Shown here in pieces: positions 41,866-52,495 of a stretch of DNA of 64,000 bases. The notes beneath the pieces were generated by a model. The model was not told the DNA's origin. It searched no databases and was given only the letters and a program-made list of their open reading frames with translations. The stretch's first letter is position 1; every line of letters begins with the position of its first letter. A program made the position numbers and the translations under genes. The DNA is from Oceanicella sp. SM1341 (GTDB taxonomy: Bacteria > Pseudomonadota > Alphaproteobacteria > Rhodobacterales > Rhodobacteraceae): contig NZ_QRGC01000009.1 of assembly GCF_003448965.1 (NCBI RefSeq), positions 62,001-126,000 of the forward strand, written 5' to 3'.

Positions 41866-42921
41866 ATGACCGACACTGGCCTGCCGCTCGACATCGCCAT
41901 TCTCGTGGTGCCGGAGTCAACCGCTTCCACCGCCTTCGGCATGTACGACATCTTCGCCTCGGTGGGGCGCGACTGGTCGGTGGTGACGGGCGGGCCGCCG
42001 GGCCCGGGCTACATGGCGCCGCGGCTGGTCGCCCCCTCGGCCGAGGGGTTCCGCGCCGCGAACGGCGCCTTCATCCGCCCCGACACCGGCTTTTCCGACT
42101 GCCCGTCCCCGGCGCTGGTCTGCATCCCCGATCTCTTCGTCGCCCCCGGCGCGCCGCTCGGCGGGCGCTACGACGCGGCGGTGGACTGGCTGCGCGCGGT
42201 GCATGCCCGCGGCGCCATCATCGCCGCCGCCTGCTCGGGCGGGCTGCTGCTGGCCGAGGCCGGGCTGCTCGACGGCTGCACCGCCACCACCCACTGGGCC
42301 TATTGCGAGGCCATGCGCGCCGCCTACCCGGAGGTGACGGTGGAGGGCGCGCGGGTGCTCGTCGCCTCGGGGGAGGGGCAGCGGCTGCTCACCGCGGGCG
42401 GCGGCACCTCCTGGCAGGACATGGCGCTCTACCTCGTCGCCCGCTTCTGCGGCGCGGAGGAGGCGATGCGCATGGCGCGTCTCTACCTGCTGGACTGGCA
42501 TTCCGCCGGCCAGCTTCCCTTCGCGGCGCTGTCGGTCGCGCCGCGCCAGGTGGCGGATGCCGGGATCGCGGCGGCCCAGGTCTGGCTCGCCGATCATTAC
42601 GCCCAGGCCGGCGCGGTCTCGGCCATGGTGGCGCGCTCGGGGCTGGCCGAGCGCAGCTTCAAGCGCCGTTTCCACCGCGCCACCGGCCTCGCCCCCATCG
42701 ACTACGTGCACACGCTGCGGCTGGAGGAGGCCAAGCAGTTGCTCGAAACCGGCGACGACCCGGTGGAGGAGGTCGCCGCCGCCATCGGCTACGAGGACGC
42801 GAGCTTCTTCCGCCGGCTGTTCCGCCGCAAGGTGGGGCTCTCGCCCTCCGAGTACCGCCGGCGCTTCCGCGGCATCCGGCTCGCCATCGGGGCGGCGGGG
42901 CCGGTCAGCCAGCATCCTTGA
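41866..42921 (+). CDS. GlxA-type transcriptional regulator (DJ-1/PfpI domain plus AraC)
   Basis: A 351-residue regulator. The N-terminal DJ-1/PfpI-like domain (about 8-185) includes IAILVVPESTASTAFGMYDI and the AACSGGLLLAEAGLLDG elbow with its conserved cysteine. The C-terminal AraC domain (about 240-345) has two helix-turn-helix segments, SAMVARSGLAERSFKRRFHR and EEVAAAIGYEDASFFRRLFR. GAGGAG precedes the ATG at 41866 by 9 nt. Its 3' end overlaps the convergent acetyltransferase gene by 17 nt. Family members regulate amine and quaternary-ammonium catabolism; its target is not evident here. Confidence 0.92.
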   Translation: MTDTGLPLDIAILVVPESTASTAFGMYDIFASVGRDWSVVTGGPPGPGYMAPRLVAPSAEGFRAANGAFIRPDTGFSDCPSPALVCIPDLFVAPGAPLGGRYDAAVDWLRAVHARGAIIAAACSGGLLLAEAGLLDGCTATTHWAYCEAMRAAYPEVTVEGARVLVASGEGQRLLTAGGGTSWQDMALYLVARFCGAEEAMRMARLYLLDWHSAGQLPFAALSVAPRQVADAGIAAAQVWLADHYAQAGAVSAMVARSGLAERSFKRRFHRATGLAPIDYVHTLRLEEAKQLLETGDDPVEEVAAAIGYEDASFFRRLFRRKVGLSPSEYRRRFRGIRLAIGAAGPVSQHP

Positions 42922-43510
42922 GCAGCAGCAGCACGTCCTCGTCGTACCAGGGCTGGCAGGGGTGCAGCAGGATCGGCCGCCGCCCCGCCACCCGGTAGCC
43001 CGCCCGCTCGTAGAGCCGCAGGGCATGGGTGTTCTGCGAGAACACCTGGATGGAGATCCGCTGCGCGCCGAGGGCGCGGCCCCGCGCCTCCGCCGCCGCG
43101 AGCAGCCGGCTGCCGATGCCACGGTCGCGGAACCCGGGCCAGACGGCGAGGGCGTTCACGTAGTAGCTGCCCACCGCCTCGTGCTCCAGTTCCACCAGCG
43201 GGCGGATCGGCTCGGGCAGCGCGGGCAGGGCGGCGATCTCCTCCTCGTCCGGCTCGGTGACCAGGCTGCCCAGCATCATCGCCACGGGGCGCAGCCCGGC
43301 CATGCCCACCAGGCAGTTGCGCCAGGAGAAGGCGCCCTCGTCGCGCGCGGCGCGGATGGTGCCGTAGTGCAGCGGTGTCTCGCCCGGGCCGGCGTTGCGC
43401 TGCCACAGCCAGCTCGGGATGCCCTCGCCCGCGATGTCGATCAGCCGGGCGAGCAGGGGCGCGTCGCCGCGCACGGCCTCGCGGATGGTGACGGGATCTT
43501 CTCGGCGCAT
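42905..43510 (-). CDS. GNAT-family N-acetyltransferase
   Basis: A 201-residue acetyltransferase. The acetyl-CoA motif is YYVNALAVWPGFRDRGIGSR (R/Q-x-x-G-x-G/A type, here RDRGIGS) followed by LLAAAEARGRALG, and the C-terminal QVFSQNTHALRLYERAGYRV is characteristic of the fold. The start at 43510 has AGGAG at good spacing; an upstream in-frame start at 43594 lacks this. The substrate is unknown. It overlaps the GlxA-type regulator gene tail-to-tail. Confidence 0.9.
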   Translation of the reverse strand: MRREDPVTIREAVRGDAPLLARLIDIAGEGIPSWLWQRNAGPGETPLHYGTIRAARDEGAFSWRNCLVGMAGLRPVAMMLGSLVTEPDEEEIAALPALPEPIRPLVELEHEAVGSYYVNALAVWPGFRDRGIGSRLLAAAEARGRALGAQRISIQVFSQNTHALRLYERAGYRVAGRRPILLHPCQPWYDEDVLLLLKDAG

Positions 43511-43634
43511 CTTCGCTCTCCTCTCTTCCCGGCCGGCGCCGTGCCGACGGTGGGAAGGGGGATACCCCGTCCCGGCCCCGCGCGGCAGCGGCATAGCGGC
43601 CGGGAACGGGCCGATCGTGCCAGCCGGGCGCGGT

Positions 43635-44516
43635 TCAGCCCGGCCGCCGCCGCTCGCGCCACCAGATGTAGAGGCCGCTGCCCACCAGCAGCGCGGTCCC
43701 CGCCAGCATCGGGGCCGAGAGCGGATCGCCGAACCAGGCCACGCTGAGCAGCGCCGAGCCGAAGACTTGCGCGTAGAGATAGGGCGAGAGCAGCGAGGCG
43801 CTGGCCATGGAGAAGGCGGATATGAGCAGGAAATGCCCCAGCGCCCCCGCCATGCCGATGGCGCACATCAGCGCGGCGTCGGCGAGGCCGGGGGTCTCCC
43901 ACACGAAGGGCAGGGCACAGCTCAGCACCGCGGCGCCCACGGCGGTGGTGGCGAACTGGGTGAAATCCTGCTCCTCCGGATAGGCCAGCATGCGGGTGAG
44001 GATGAAGTAGAAGGACACGGCGAAGGCCACGCCGAGCGGCAGGAACAGCGCCGGGTTGGCCAGCGAGATGCCCGGCGCCACGATGATCACCACCCCCGCG
44101 AAGCCCGCCACCACGGCGAGGATGCGGTGGATGCCGATGCGCTCGCCCAGGAACAGCGCCGACCACAGTGTCACCAGCACCGGGGCGAGGAACTGGATGG
44201 CCGTGGCATCGGCCAGCGGCACGAAGGTGAGCGATGTGTACATCAGCAACGTGGCGGCGAAGAGCGTGCCGGCCCGGGCAAACTGCAGCCCCGGGCGCCG
44301 GGTGTGCAGGAAGCGCAGGCCCGAGCGGCGCAGCAGGTAGACGGTGATGACCACCGTGTGTCCGGCGTAGCGCGCCCAGACCGCCTCGACCACGTTCAGC
44401 CCCTCGGCGAGGTGCTTGCCGATCGCGTCCATCACCGACAGGCACAGCCCGGCGGCGATGGTGAGGAGAATCGCGAGGGGGAGGGCGGGCACGGCGGGGT
44501 GCTGCTGGGGCTGCAA
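43635..44516 (-). CDS. DMT-superfamily (EamA) permease
   Basis: A 293-residue inner-membrane protein with about ten hydrophobic spans in two EamA repeats, for example PLAILLTIAAGLCLSVMDAI, TLLMYTSLTFVPLADATAIQ and ALFLPLGVAFAVSFYFILTR. These proteins usually export or exchange metabolites. I prefer a TTG start at 44516, which has GGAG 6 nt upstream; a GTG at 44576 would add 20 proline/alanine-rich residues with no good ribosome site. It is next to the SDR gene on the same strand with about 100 nt between. Confidence 0.85.
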   Translation of the reverse strand: MQPQQHPAVPALPLAILLTIAAGLCLSVMDAIGKHLAEGLNVVEAVWARYAGHTVVITVYLLRRSGLRFLHTRRPGLQFARAGTLFAATLLMYTSLTFVPLADATAIQFLAPVLVTLWSALFLGERIGIHRILAVVAGFAGVVIIVAPGISLANPALFLPLGVAFAVSFYFILTRMLAYPEEQDFTQFATTAVGAAVLSCALPFVWETPGLADAALMCAIGMAGALGHFLLISAFSMASASLLSPYLYAQVFGSALLSVAWFGDPLSAPMLAGTALLVGSGLYIWWRERRRPG

Positions 44517-44622
44517 GGCGGGCTCCGGGGGTGAGGCAGGCGCAGGGGCCACCCGTGGCGGGGAGCCTTGTCGCACTGCATCACGTTTGCCGGGGGGATG
44601 CCAGCGCCAAGCGGCCGGTGCG

Positions 44623-45357
44623 TCAGACCAGCCCGCCGTTGGCGCGCAGCACCTGGCCGTTCACCCAGGCGCCGTCCGGCCCGGCGAGGAAGGCCACCGT
44701 GGCGGCGATCTCCTCCGGGGTGCCGATGCGCTCCAGGGGCGCCGCCTTTGCCAGTCGGTCGATCAGCTCGTCGCTCTTGCCGGTGAGGAACAGATCGGTG
44801 GCCGTCGGGCCGGGGGCGATGGCATTGGCGGTGATCTCGCGGCCGCGCAGCTCCTTCGCCAGCGTGGCGGTCATCAGCTCCACCGCGGCCTTGGTGGCGG
44901 TGTAGATGCCGTAGGCGGGCAGTTTCGTGCCCACCACCGAGGTGGAGAGCGAGATGATGCGCCCGCCCGGGCCCATGCGCCGCGCCGCCTCGCGCAGCAC
45001 GTTGAAGGCGCCCTTGAGGTTCACCGCCACCTGGCGGTCGAACTGCGCGTCGGTGGCCTCGGCGAGCGGGGCGAGCTCCATCACGCCGGCGTTGCTCACC
45101 ACCACCTGCGGGGTGGAGAAGGCGGCCTCGGCGGCGTCGAAGAGGGCGATGGCGGCGGCGGGGTCGCTCACGTCGGCCTGCAGGGCCGTGGCGCTGCCGC
45201 CCGCGGCGGCGATGGCGGCGACCACCTCCTCGGCGGCCTCGCGGCGGCCGGCATAGTTCACCACCACGCGAAAGCCGTCGGCGGCGAGGCGGGTGGCGAT
45301 GGCCGCGCCGATGCCGCGCGAGGCTCCGGTCACGAGGGCTGTTCTGGTGTCGGTCAT
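44623..45357 (-). CDS. Short-chain dehydrogenase/reductase
   Basis: A 244-residue NAD(P)-dependent oxidoreductase of the classical SDR family. The cofactor motif is TGASRGIG, VVNYAGRREAAEE suggests NADP preference by its arginines, VSNAGV is the NAG strand, and the active site is ISLSTSVVG (Ser) with YGIYTATKAAVE (Tyr-x3-Lys). The C-terminal IAPGPTATDLF is typical of 3-oxoacyl-ACP reductase-like members. The substrate is not readable. Confidence 0.93.
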   Translation of the reverse strand: MTDTRTALVTGASRGIGAAIATRLAADGFRVVVNYAGRREAAEEVVAAIAAAGGSATALQADVSDPAAAIALFDAAEAAFSTPQVVVSNAGVMELAPLAEATDAQFDRQVAVNLKGAFNVLREAARRMGPGGRIISLSTSVVGTKLPAYGIYTATKAAVELMTATLAKELRGREITANAIAPGPTATDLFLTGKSDELIDRLAKAAPLERIGTPEEIAATVAFLAGPDGAWVNGQVLRANGGLV

Positions 45358-45685
45358 GGTCTTTCTCCGGTTCGTCGGGGGCGGCGCGGGCCGCCCGCCT
45401 GCAGAGGATAGGCCTGCGGCCCGGCCGGTTGAATGGCGTAATGCCGGCTGGCCTGTCCGGTTTTCCGCACAATGCGGGCCGGCGCTTCATGGGAATCGCT
45501 GCATGATCTAGGATCCGCCCCGCCGGGCGGGCCCCGGCGCCGGTGACGGGGGGTAATTGACGTTACGTTCAAACTCCCGCAAAGGCCGCGTGAGCTGTTG
45601 TGGAAGGGTTGCGGCTCTGTCACCCGGTCGGTTACTTGCGCGCCCCATCCGGGCCAAAATGCCGAATCCAACGGAGGAGTTTCCA
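45358..45685. other. Intergenic region with promoter of the dpp operon
   Basis: This 328-nt gap separates the divergently transcribed SDR and dppA genes. It contains AATTGACGTTACG near 45555, a possible -35 element for dppA, but no clear -10. I see no gene in it. Confidence 0.45.
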
Positions 45686-47281
45686 ATGACAATCAAGACG
45701 CGGTTCCTGGCCGCCACGGCGATCACGCTGGCGCTGGCCGGCGGCGCATCCGCCAAAACCCTGGTGTACTGTTCGGAAGGCTCCCCCGAGGGCTTCGACC
45801 CGGCGCCCTACACCGCCGGCACCACCTTCGACGCCTCCTCCCAGCCGGTGTACAACCGCCTGGTCGAGTTCGAGAACGGCACCACGAAGGTGATCCCCGG
45901 CCTCGCCGAGAGCTGGGAAGTCTCCGACGACGGGCTGGAATACACCTTCCACCTGCGCGAGGGCGTGAAGTTCCAGACCATCGACGGCTTCACCCCCAGC
46001 CGCGATTTCAACGCCGATGACGTGCTGTTCTCCTTCAACCGCCAGAAGGACGCCGACAACCCGTGGCACGAGTATACCGCCGGCATCGTCTATGAATATT
46101 TCGACGCCATGGACATGGGCACGCTCATCGACAGCATCGAGAAGGTCGATGACTACACGGTGAAGTTCACCCTCACCCGCCCCGAGGCGCCCTTCATCGC
46201 CAATCTCGCGATGGACTTCGCCTCCATCCTCTCGGCCGAATACGCCGAGACGCTCGACGAGGCCGGCCGCAAGGAGGACCTGAATCAGATCCCCGTCGGC
46301 ACCGGCCCGTTCCAGTTCGTCGCCTACCAGAAGGACGCGGTGATCCGCTACCAGGCGAACCCGGACTACTGGCGCGGCAAGCAGCCGATCGACGACCTGA
46401 TCTTCGCCATCACCACCGACCCCGCCGTGCGCATGCAGAAGCTCATGGCCGGCGAGTGCCACGTGATGCCCTACCCGTCGCCCGCCGACGTGGAAGCGCT
46501 GCAGTCCGATGACGCGATCACCGTGATGGAGCAGCCGGGCCTCAACGTCGCCTACCTCGCCTACAACACGCTGCAGGCGCCGTTCGACAAGCCCGAGGTC
46601 CGCCGCGCCCTCAACATGGCGATGAACAAGCAGGCGATCATCGACGCGGTGTTCCAGGGCACCGGCCAGGTGGCCAAGAACCCGATCCCGCCCACGATGT
46701 GGAGCTACAACGACGCGGTCCAGGACGACGCCTACGACCCGGAAGCGGCGAAGAAGATGCTCGAGGACGCGGGCGTGACCGACCTTTCCATGAAGGTCTG
46801 GGCCATGCCGGTGCAGCGCCCCTACATGCCCAACGCGCGCCGCACGGCCGAGCTCATCCAGGCGGATTTCGCCGAGGTGGGCGTGACCGTCGAGATCGTC
46901 TCCTACGAGTGGGGCGAGTACCTGAAGAAATCCTCCGACAAGGAGCGTGACGGTGCCGTGATCCTCGGCTGGACCGGCGACAACGGCGACCCGGACAACT
47001 TCATGGGCGTGCTGCTGGGCTGTGCGGCCGTGGGCGGCTCGAACCGCGCCAACTGGTGCGACGAGGACTTCAACGCCCTGATCGAGAAGGCGCGCACCAC
47101 CTCCGACGAGGCCGAGCGCACCGCTCTCTACGAAGAGGCGCAGCTGCGCTTCAAGGACCAGGCGCCCTGGGCGACCCTGGCCCATTCGACCGTCTTCATG
47201 CCGATGTCCACCAACGTGACCGGCTACAAGATGAACCCGCTCGGCAGCCACCGTTTCGACGGTGTGGACATCGCCGAGTGA
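45686..47281 (+). CDS. dppA: Peptide ABC transporter substrate-binding protein (DppA type)
   Basis: A 531-residue periplasmic protein of solute-binding family 5. A signal peptide spans about 1-23 (ending GGASA). The mature protein starts KTLVYCSEGSPEGFDPAPYT, very close to DppA proteins, then LAESWEVSDDGLEYTFHLRE and the LMAGECHVMPYPSPADVEAL region. GGAGGAG precedes the ATG. It is the first gene of a five-gene dppABCDF operon. A dipeptide or haem role fits the family. Confidence 0.93.
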   Translation: MTIKTRFLAATAITLALAGGASAKTLVYCSEGSPEGFDPAPYTAGTTFDASSQPVYNRLVEFENGTTKVIPGLAESWEVSDDGLEYTFHLREGVKFQTIDGFTPSRDFNADDVLFSFNRQKDADNPWHEYTAGIVYEYFDAMDMGTLIDSIEKVDDYTVKFTLTRPEAPFIANLAMDFASILSAEYAETLDEAGRKEDLNQIPVGTGPFQFVAYQKDAVIRYQANPDYWRGKQPIDDLIFAITTDPAVRMQKLMAGECHVMPYPSPADVEALQSDDAITVMEQPGLNVAYLAYNTLQAPFDKPEVRRALNMAMNKQAIIDAVFQGTGQVAKNPIPPTMWSYNDAVQDDAYDPEAAKKMLEDAGVTDLSMKVWAMPVQRPYMPNARRTAELIQADFAEVGVTVEIVSYEWGEYLKKSSDKERDGAVILGWTGDNGDPDNFMGVLLGCAAVGGSNRANWCDEDFNALIEKARTTSDEAERTALYEEAQLRFKDQAPWATLAHSTVFMPMSTNVTGYKMNPLGSHRFDGVDIAE

Positions 47282-47337
47282 TCTGAAGCCCATCGCCACC
47301 CGCCGGCTGCGGCCGGCGGGCAGGCAGAGGTTCCCTC

Positions 47338-48345
47338 ATGCTCAGATTCCTCCTGGCCAAGCTCGCGGTGCTGGTTCCCACCTTCTTCGGGATCACCATC
47401 GTGGCCTTCGGCTTCGTACGCGTGCTGCCCGGCGACCCGGTGCTGCTGATGGCCGGCGAACGCGGCCTCTCACCCGAGCGCTACCAGCAGCTCCTGCACC
47501 AGCTGGGCTTCGACCGCCCGCTGTGGGAGCAGTATCTGGGCTATCTCGCCGGGCTGTTCCAGGGTGACCTGGGCACGTCGCTCGTCACCAAGAAACCGGT
47601 GCTGACCGAGTTCATGGCGCTGTTCCCCGCCACGGTCGAGCTCGGCCTCTGCGCCATGCTGCTCGCCACCATCGTGGGCATCCCGCTCGGTGTCTTCGCC
47701 GCCATCCGGCGCGGGTCGTGGTTCGACCAGGTGTCGATGGGCACGGCGCTGGTGGGCTACTCGATGCCGATCTTCTGGTGGGGGCTGCTGCTCATCATCC
47801 TGTTCTCCGGCATCCTGCAGTGGACCCCGGTCTCGGGCCGCATCTCGCTGCTCTACTTCTTCCCGCCGGTCACCGGCTTCATGCTGATCGACAGCCTGCT
47901 CTCCGGGCAGAGCGGCGCCTTCGCCTCGGCGGTCTCGCATCTCATCCTGCCGACCATCGTGCTCGCCACCATTCCCATGGCGGTGATCGCGCGCCAGTCG
48001 CGCTCGGCGATGCTCGAGGTGCTGAGCGAGGATTACGTGCGCACCGCCCGCGCCAAGGGCATGAGCCCCTGGCGGGTGGTGAACGTGCACGCGCTGCGCA
48101 ACGCGCTCATCCCCGTCATCACCACCATCGGCCTGCAGGTGGGCGTGGTGCTGGCCGGCGCCATTCTCACCGAGACCATCTTCTCATGGCCGGGCATCGG
48201 GAAATGGATGGTCGATTCCATCTTCCGGCGCGACTACCCGGTGGTGCAGGGCGGCCTGCTGCTCATCGCCGCCGTGGTCATGATCGTGAACCTGCTCGTC
48301 GATCTGCTCTACGGGCTGATCAACCCCCGCATCCGGCACAAGTGA
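47338..48345 (+). CDS. dppB: Peptide ABC transporter permease (DppB type)
   Basis: A 335-residue permease with six spans. The N-terminus MLRFLLAKLAVLVPTFFGIT matches DppB/GsiC, and the EAA loop RTARAKGMSPWRVVNVHALR lies at about 235-255. The ATETI-like GAILTETIFSWPGIGKWMVD strand is highly conserved in the family. It forms the channel with DppC and is 56 nt after dppA. Confidence 0.93.
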   Translation: MLRFLLAKLAVLVPTFFGITIVAFGFVRVLPGDPVLLMAGERGLSPERYQQLLHQLGFDRPLWEQYLGYLAGLFQGDLGTSLVTKKPVLTEFMALFPATVELGLCAMLLATIVGIPLGVFAAIRRGSWFDQVSMGTALVGYSMPIFWWGLLLIILFSGILQWTPVSGRISLLYFFPPVTGFMLIDSLLSGQSGAFASAVSHLILPTIVLATIPMAVIARQSRSAMLEVLSEDYVRTARAKGMSPWRVVNVHALRNALIPVITTIGLQVGVVLAGAILTETIFSWPGIGKWMVDSIFRRDYPVVQGGLLLIAAVVMIVNLLVDLLYGLINPRIRHK

Positions 48346-48352
48346 GGCGGCC

Positions 48353-49261
48353 ATGTCAGAAGTCACCGAAATCGAACCCCAGAACGCCGGCGCCGGGCGC
48401 GCCGCCGCCTTTGCCGAGTTCTGGTTCTACTTCCGGGAAAACCGCGGCGCGCTGATCGGGCTCGTGGTGTTCGCGGTGCTGGTGGTCCTGGCGGTCGCCG
48501 CCCCGATCATCGCCCCGCACGACCCCACCCAGCAGTACCGCGATGCGCTGCTCACCCCGCCGTTCTGGGAGGAGGGGGGCTCGACCTCCTTCCTGCTCGG
48601 CACCGACGCGGTGGGCCGCGACATCCTCTCGCGCCTGATCTACGGCGCGCAGCAATCGCTGTTCATCGGCGTGGTGGTGGTGACCATCGCGCTGGTGGGC
48701 GGCATCGTGATCGGGCTCGTCGCCGGCTTCTTCGGCGGCTGGGTCGACACGGTGATCATGCGGGTGATGGACGTGATCCTCGCCTTCCCCTCGCTGCTGC
48801 TCGCGCTGGTGCTGGTGGCCATCCTCGGCCCCGGCCTCACCAACGCGATGATCGCCATCGCCCTCGTGCTGCAGCCGCATTTCGCCCGCCTCACCCGGGC
48901 TGCGGTGATGTCGGAGCGCAACCGCGAATACGTGATGGCGGCGCGCGTGGCGGGTGCGGGCAAGCTGCGGCTGATGTTCCGCACCATCCTGCCCAACTGC
49001 CTCGCGCCGCTGATCGTGCAGGGCACGCTCTCCTTCTCCAACGCGGTGCTCGACGCGGCCGCCCTCGGCTTCCTCGGCATGGGCGCGCAGCCGCCCACGC
49101 CGGAATGGGGCACCATGCTGGCCGAGGCGCGCGAGTTCATCCTGCGCGCCTGGTGGGTGGTGACCTTCCCCGGTCTCGCCATCCTGATCACCGTGCTTGC
49201 CATCAACCTCGTGGGGGACGGGCTGCGCGACGCGCTCGACCCGCGCCTGAAGCGGAGCTGA
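48353..49261 (+). CDS. dppC: Peptide ABC transporter permease (DppC type)
   Basis: A 302-residue permease. An N-terminal cytoplasmic stretch ending FRENRGALIGLVVFAVLVVL leads into the first span; LLGTDAVGRDILSRLIYGAQ is the DppC-specific loop and EYVMAARVAGAGKLRLMFRT the EAA loop. It ends in LVGDGLRDALDPRLKRS, the usual DppC terminus. It starts 7 nt after dppB. Confidence 0.94.
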   Translation: MSEVTEIEPQNAGAGRAAAFAEFWFYFRENRGALIGLVVFAVLVVLAVAAPIIAPHDPTQQYRDALLTPPFWEEGGSTSFLLGTDAVGRDILSRLIYGAQQSLFIGVVVVTIALVGGIVIGLVAGFFGGWVDTVIMRVMDVILAFPSLLLALVLVAILGPGLTNAMIAIALVLQPHFARLTRAAVMSERNREYVMAARVAGAGKLRLMFRTILPNCLAPLIVQGTLSFSNAVLDAAALGFLGMGAQPPTPEWGTMLAEAREFILRAWWVVTFPGLAILITVLAINLVGDGLRDALDPRLKRS

Positions 49262-49264
49262 GCC

Positions 49265-50106
49265 ATGAGCGAACCGCTTCTCGAGATCCGCAACCTCACG
49301 GTCTCCTTCGAGACCAGCACCGGCCCCTTCCTCGCGGTCAACGGCGTCGATCTCGCCGTGAGCCCGCGCGAGGTGCTCGCCATCGTGGGCGAGAGCGGAT
49401 CGGGCAAGTCGGTGTCCATGCTGGCGGTGATGGGCCTGCTGCCCAAGACCGCCACCGTGACCGCCGACGTGATGCGCTATGCCGGCACCGACCTGCTGGG
49501 CATGAGCGGCGCCGAGCGCCGGCGCATCATCGGCAAGGAGATCTCGATGATCTTCCAGGAGCCGATCGCCTCGCTCAACCCCTGCTTCACCGTGGGCTTC
49601 CAGGTGGAGGAGGTGCTCAAGGCGCATCTGGGCCTCGGCCGGGCCGAGCGGCGGGCCCGCGCGGTGGAGCTGTTCCGCGCCGTGGGCATTCCGGAGCCGG
49701 AGAGCCGGCTTTCGGCCTTCCCGCACCAGATGTCCGGCGGCCAGTGCCAGCGCGTGATGATCGCCATGGCCATCGCCTGCAACCCCCGGCTGCTCATCGC
49801 CGACGAGCCGACCACGGCGCTCGACGTCACCATCCAGAAGCAGATCCTCGACCTGCTGGTCGAGCTGCAGGAAAAGCACGGCATGGCGCTGATCATGATC
49901 ACCCATGACATGGGCGTGGTGGCCGAGACCGCCGACCGGGTGATCGTGCAGTACCAGGGCCGCAAGATGGAGGAGGCCGACGTGCTGACCCTGTTCGAGA
50001 CCCCGCAGAACCCCTACACCCGCGCGCTGCTCGCCGCCCTGCCGGAGCATGCCACCGGCGACCGGCTGCAGACCGTGGCCGACCTGATCGGCGAAGGGGG
50101 CATCCG

Positions 50107-50110
<4 letters not shown>
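49265..50110 (+). CDS. dppD: Peptide ABC transporter ATP-binding protein (DppD type)
   Basis: A 281-residue ATPase. Walker A GESGSGKS, the Q-loop [17 protein letters not shown], signature [15 protein letters not shown], Walker [13 protein letters not shown] and the H-loop THDMGVVAE are all present. The C-terminal oligopeptide extension has [16 protein letters not shown] but is shorter than in enteric DppD, ending soon after [11 protein letters not shown] without the FeS-type cysteine cluster of some family members. It overlaps dppF by 4 nt. Confidence 0.93.
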
Positions 50111-50961
<851 letters not shown>

Positions 50962-50988
50962 CACCCGCTCACATCGCGAGAGACTGCC

Positions 50989-51013
50989 GCACCGCGCCCC
51001 CCGGGCGCGGTGC
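50989..51013 (+). terminator. Terminator hairpin of the dpp operon
   Basis: GCACCGCGCC (50989-50998) and GGCGCGGTGC (51004-51013) form a perfect 10-bp GC-rich stem with a 5-nt loop, followed by CTTGCATTTGG. It lies 27 nt after dppF and separates the dpp operon from the next transcription unit. Confidence 0.7.
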
Positions 51014-51043
51014 CTTGCATTTGGACGGTCGCCCGCCAAGCCG

Positions 51044-51078
51044 TTGACAGGGCTCGGCGAATTAAAAAATCTACGTAT
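51044..51078 (+). promoter_or_regulatory. Candidate promoter of the polyamine-type importer operon
   Basis: TTGACA (51044-51049) is followed by a sharply AT-rich run (AATTAAAAAATCTACGTATAC). The -10 is not unambiguous: 17-nt spacing gives AAATCT, while TACGTATAC further right is an alternative. The element lies 150 nt upstream of the binding-protein gene and directly after the dpp terminator. Confidence 0.4.
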
Positions 51079-51197
51079 ACGCAAAAAAAGTATATGAAAA
51101 TATCCACAGGCACAGCACAGTGTTCGCAACTGCAGCAGCCGGAATCGGCGGCTGCGAGAGGGGCGAAGCTCCCGGGTCCGACAGTGGAGAGACATTC

Positions 51198-52364
51198 ATG
51201 GACAAGAAGACCGCCAGCCAGCGCGAGATGATCCGCCGCCTGCGCGCCTCGGTGATGGTGCCGCCCGCCTCGCGGCGCGAGTTCCTCACCCTCATGGGCG
51301 GGGCCGCCGCCGGCCTCGCCGCTGCCTCCCTGCCGCTGCGCGGCTTCGCGCAGGAGGCCGACCTGCCGCAGTTCGACTCCGTTCCCGAAGAGTGGAAGGG
51401 CGAGGGCGAGGTGGTTGTCGTCACCTGGGGCGGCATCGGCACCGACATGCAGCGCAAGGCCTGGTTCGAGCCCTTCGAGAAGCTCTGCGGCATCAAGGTG
51501 GTGGAGGCCGTGGGCCCCGACCCCGCGAAGCTCAAGGCCATGGTCGACACCGGCACCGTGGCCTGGGACGTCTGCCAGATCGGCCGCGGCACCATGCTCG
51601 AGCTGCTGAAGCAGGGCGATTACCTCGAGCCGATCGACTACGGGCTCGTCGAGGACGGCGTGACGGAGAACTACCGCTCCTCCCACGGGCTCGACATCGT
51701 GCCCTATGCCCAGATGATCGCCTATCGCACCGATGCCTGGTCGGAGGCGCCGAAGGGCTTCGCCGATTTCTGGGACACCGAGAAATTCCCCGGCGGCCGC
51801 TCCATGCCCATCGCGACGAAGGGCAACATCCCCGAGCTGGTCGGCGCGCTGATTGCCGACGGGGTCGACCCGGCAGACGCCTACCCGATCGACATCGACC
51901 GGGCCATCGCCGCGCTCGAGCGCATCAAGCCCTCGGTGATCAAGTGGTGGGAGGCCGGCGCCCAGCCGATGCAGATGCTGCTCGACAACGAGGCGCCGAT
52001 GGTCACCGCCTGGAACGGCCGCGTCTTCGCCGCCCAGCAGGAGGGCGCGCCGCTCGAGATCCTGTGGGACGGCGGCATGCTGGTGAACAACGCCTGGCTG
52101 CTGCCCAAGGGCTGCCCGAACCTCTCGAACGCGCAGAAGTTCGTCGCCTTCTCCTCCTCGGCCATCGCGCAGGCGCGCTACTCGATGCTGCTGCCCTACG
52201 GCTTCACCAACGTGGACTCGGAGCAGTACATCCCGGCCGACGTGCTGGCGAACCTGCCCACCGCCCCGGCCAACCTCTCGCGCATGGTGCCCTACCAGCA
52301 CGAGTGGTGGGCGGCGAACCGGCCCGAGGTGATCGAGAAGTTCAACGCCATGATGCTCGGCTGA
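51198..52364 (+). CDS. Tat-exported substrate-binding protein (PotD/polyamine type)
   Basis: A 388-residue extracellular solute-binding protein of family 1/8. The start at 51198 gives a twin-arginine signal (ASRREFLTLMGG, then AAAGLAAASLPLRGFAQ), so export is by the Tat route. The mature domain has VVVVTWGGIGTDMQRKAWFE at the first lobe, and LVNNAWLLPKGCPNLSNAQK. This pattern matches binding proteins of PotABC-type importers. It lies 131 nt before the first amidohydrolase gene of the operon that carries the matching ATPase and permeases, so it is probably their receptor. The ligand is unknown. Confidence 0.9.
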   Translation: MDKKTASQREMIRRLRASVMVPPASRREFLTLMGGAAAGLAAASLPLRGFAQEADLPQFDSVPEEWKGEGEVVVVTWGGIGTDMQRKAWFEPFEKLCGIKVVEAVGPDPAKLKAMVDTGTVAWDVCQIGRGTMLELLKQGDYLEPIDYGLVEDGVTENYRSSHGLDIVPYAQMIAYRTDAWSEAPKGFADFWDTEKFPGGRSMPIATKGNIPELVGALIADGVDPADAYPIDIDRAIAALERIKPSVIKWWEAGAQPMQMLLDNEAPMVTAWNGRVFAAQQEGAPLEILWDGGMLVNNAWLLPKGCPNLSNAQKFVAFSSSAIAQARYSMLLPYGFTNVDSEQYIPADVLANLPTAPANLSRMVPYQHEWWAANRPEVIEKFNAMMLG

Positions 52365-52495
52365 GCCGGGCCGCGTGATGCCGCCGTGCGCACTGCTCTC
52401 CCTGGGCGTGCGCGGCGGCCAACACCCCGGAGGCGCAGGGCTGCCTGACTGCGCCTCCGGGGGATGACCCCTTACCCCAGGCGGGAGCTTCCCGG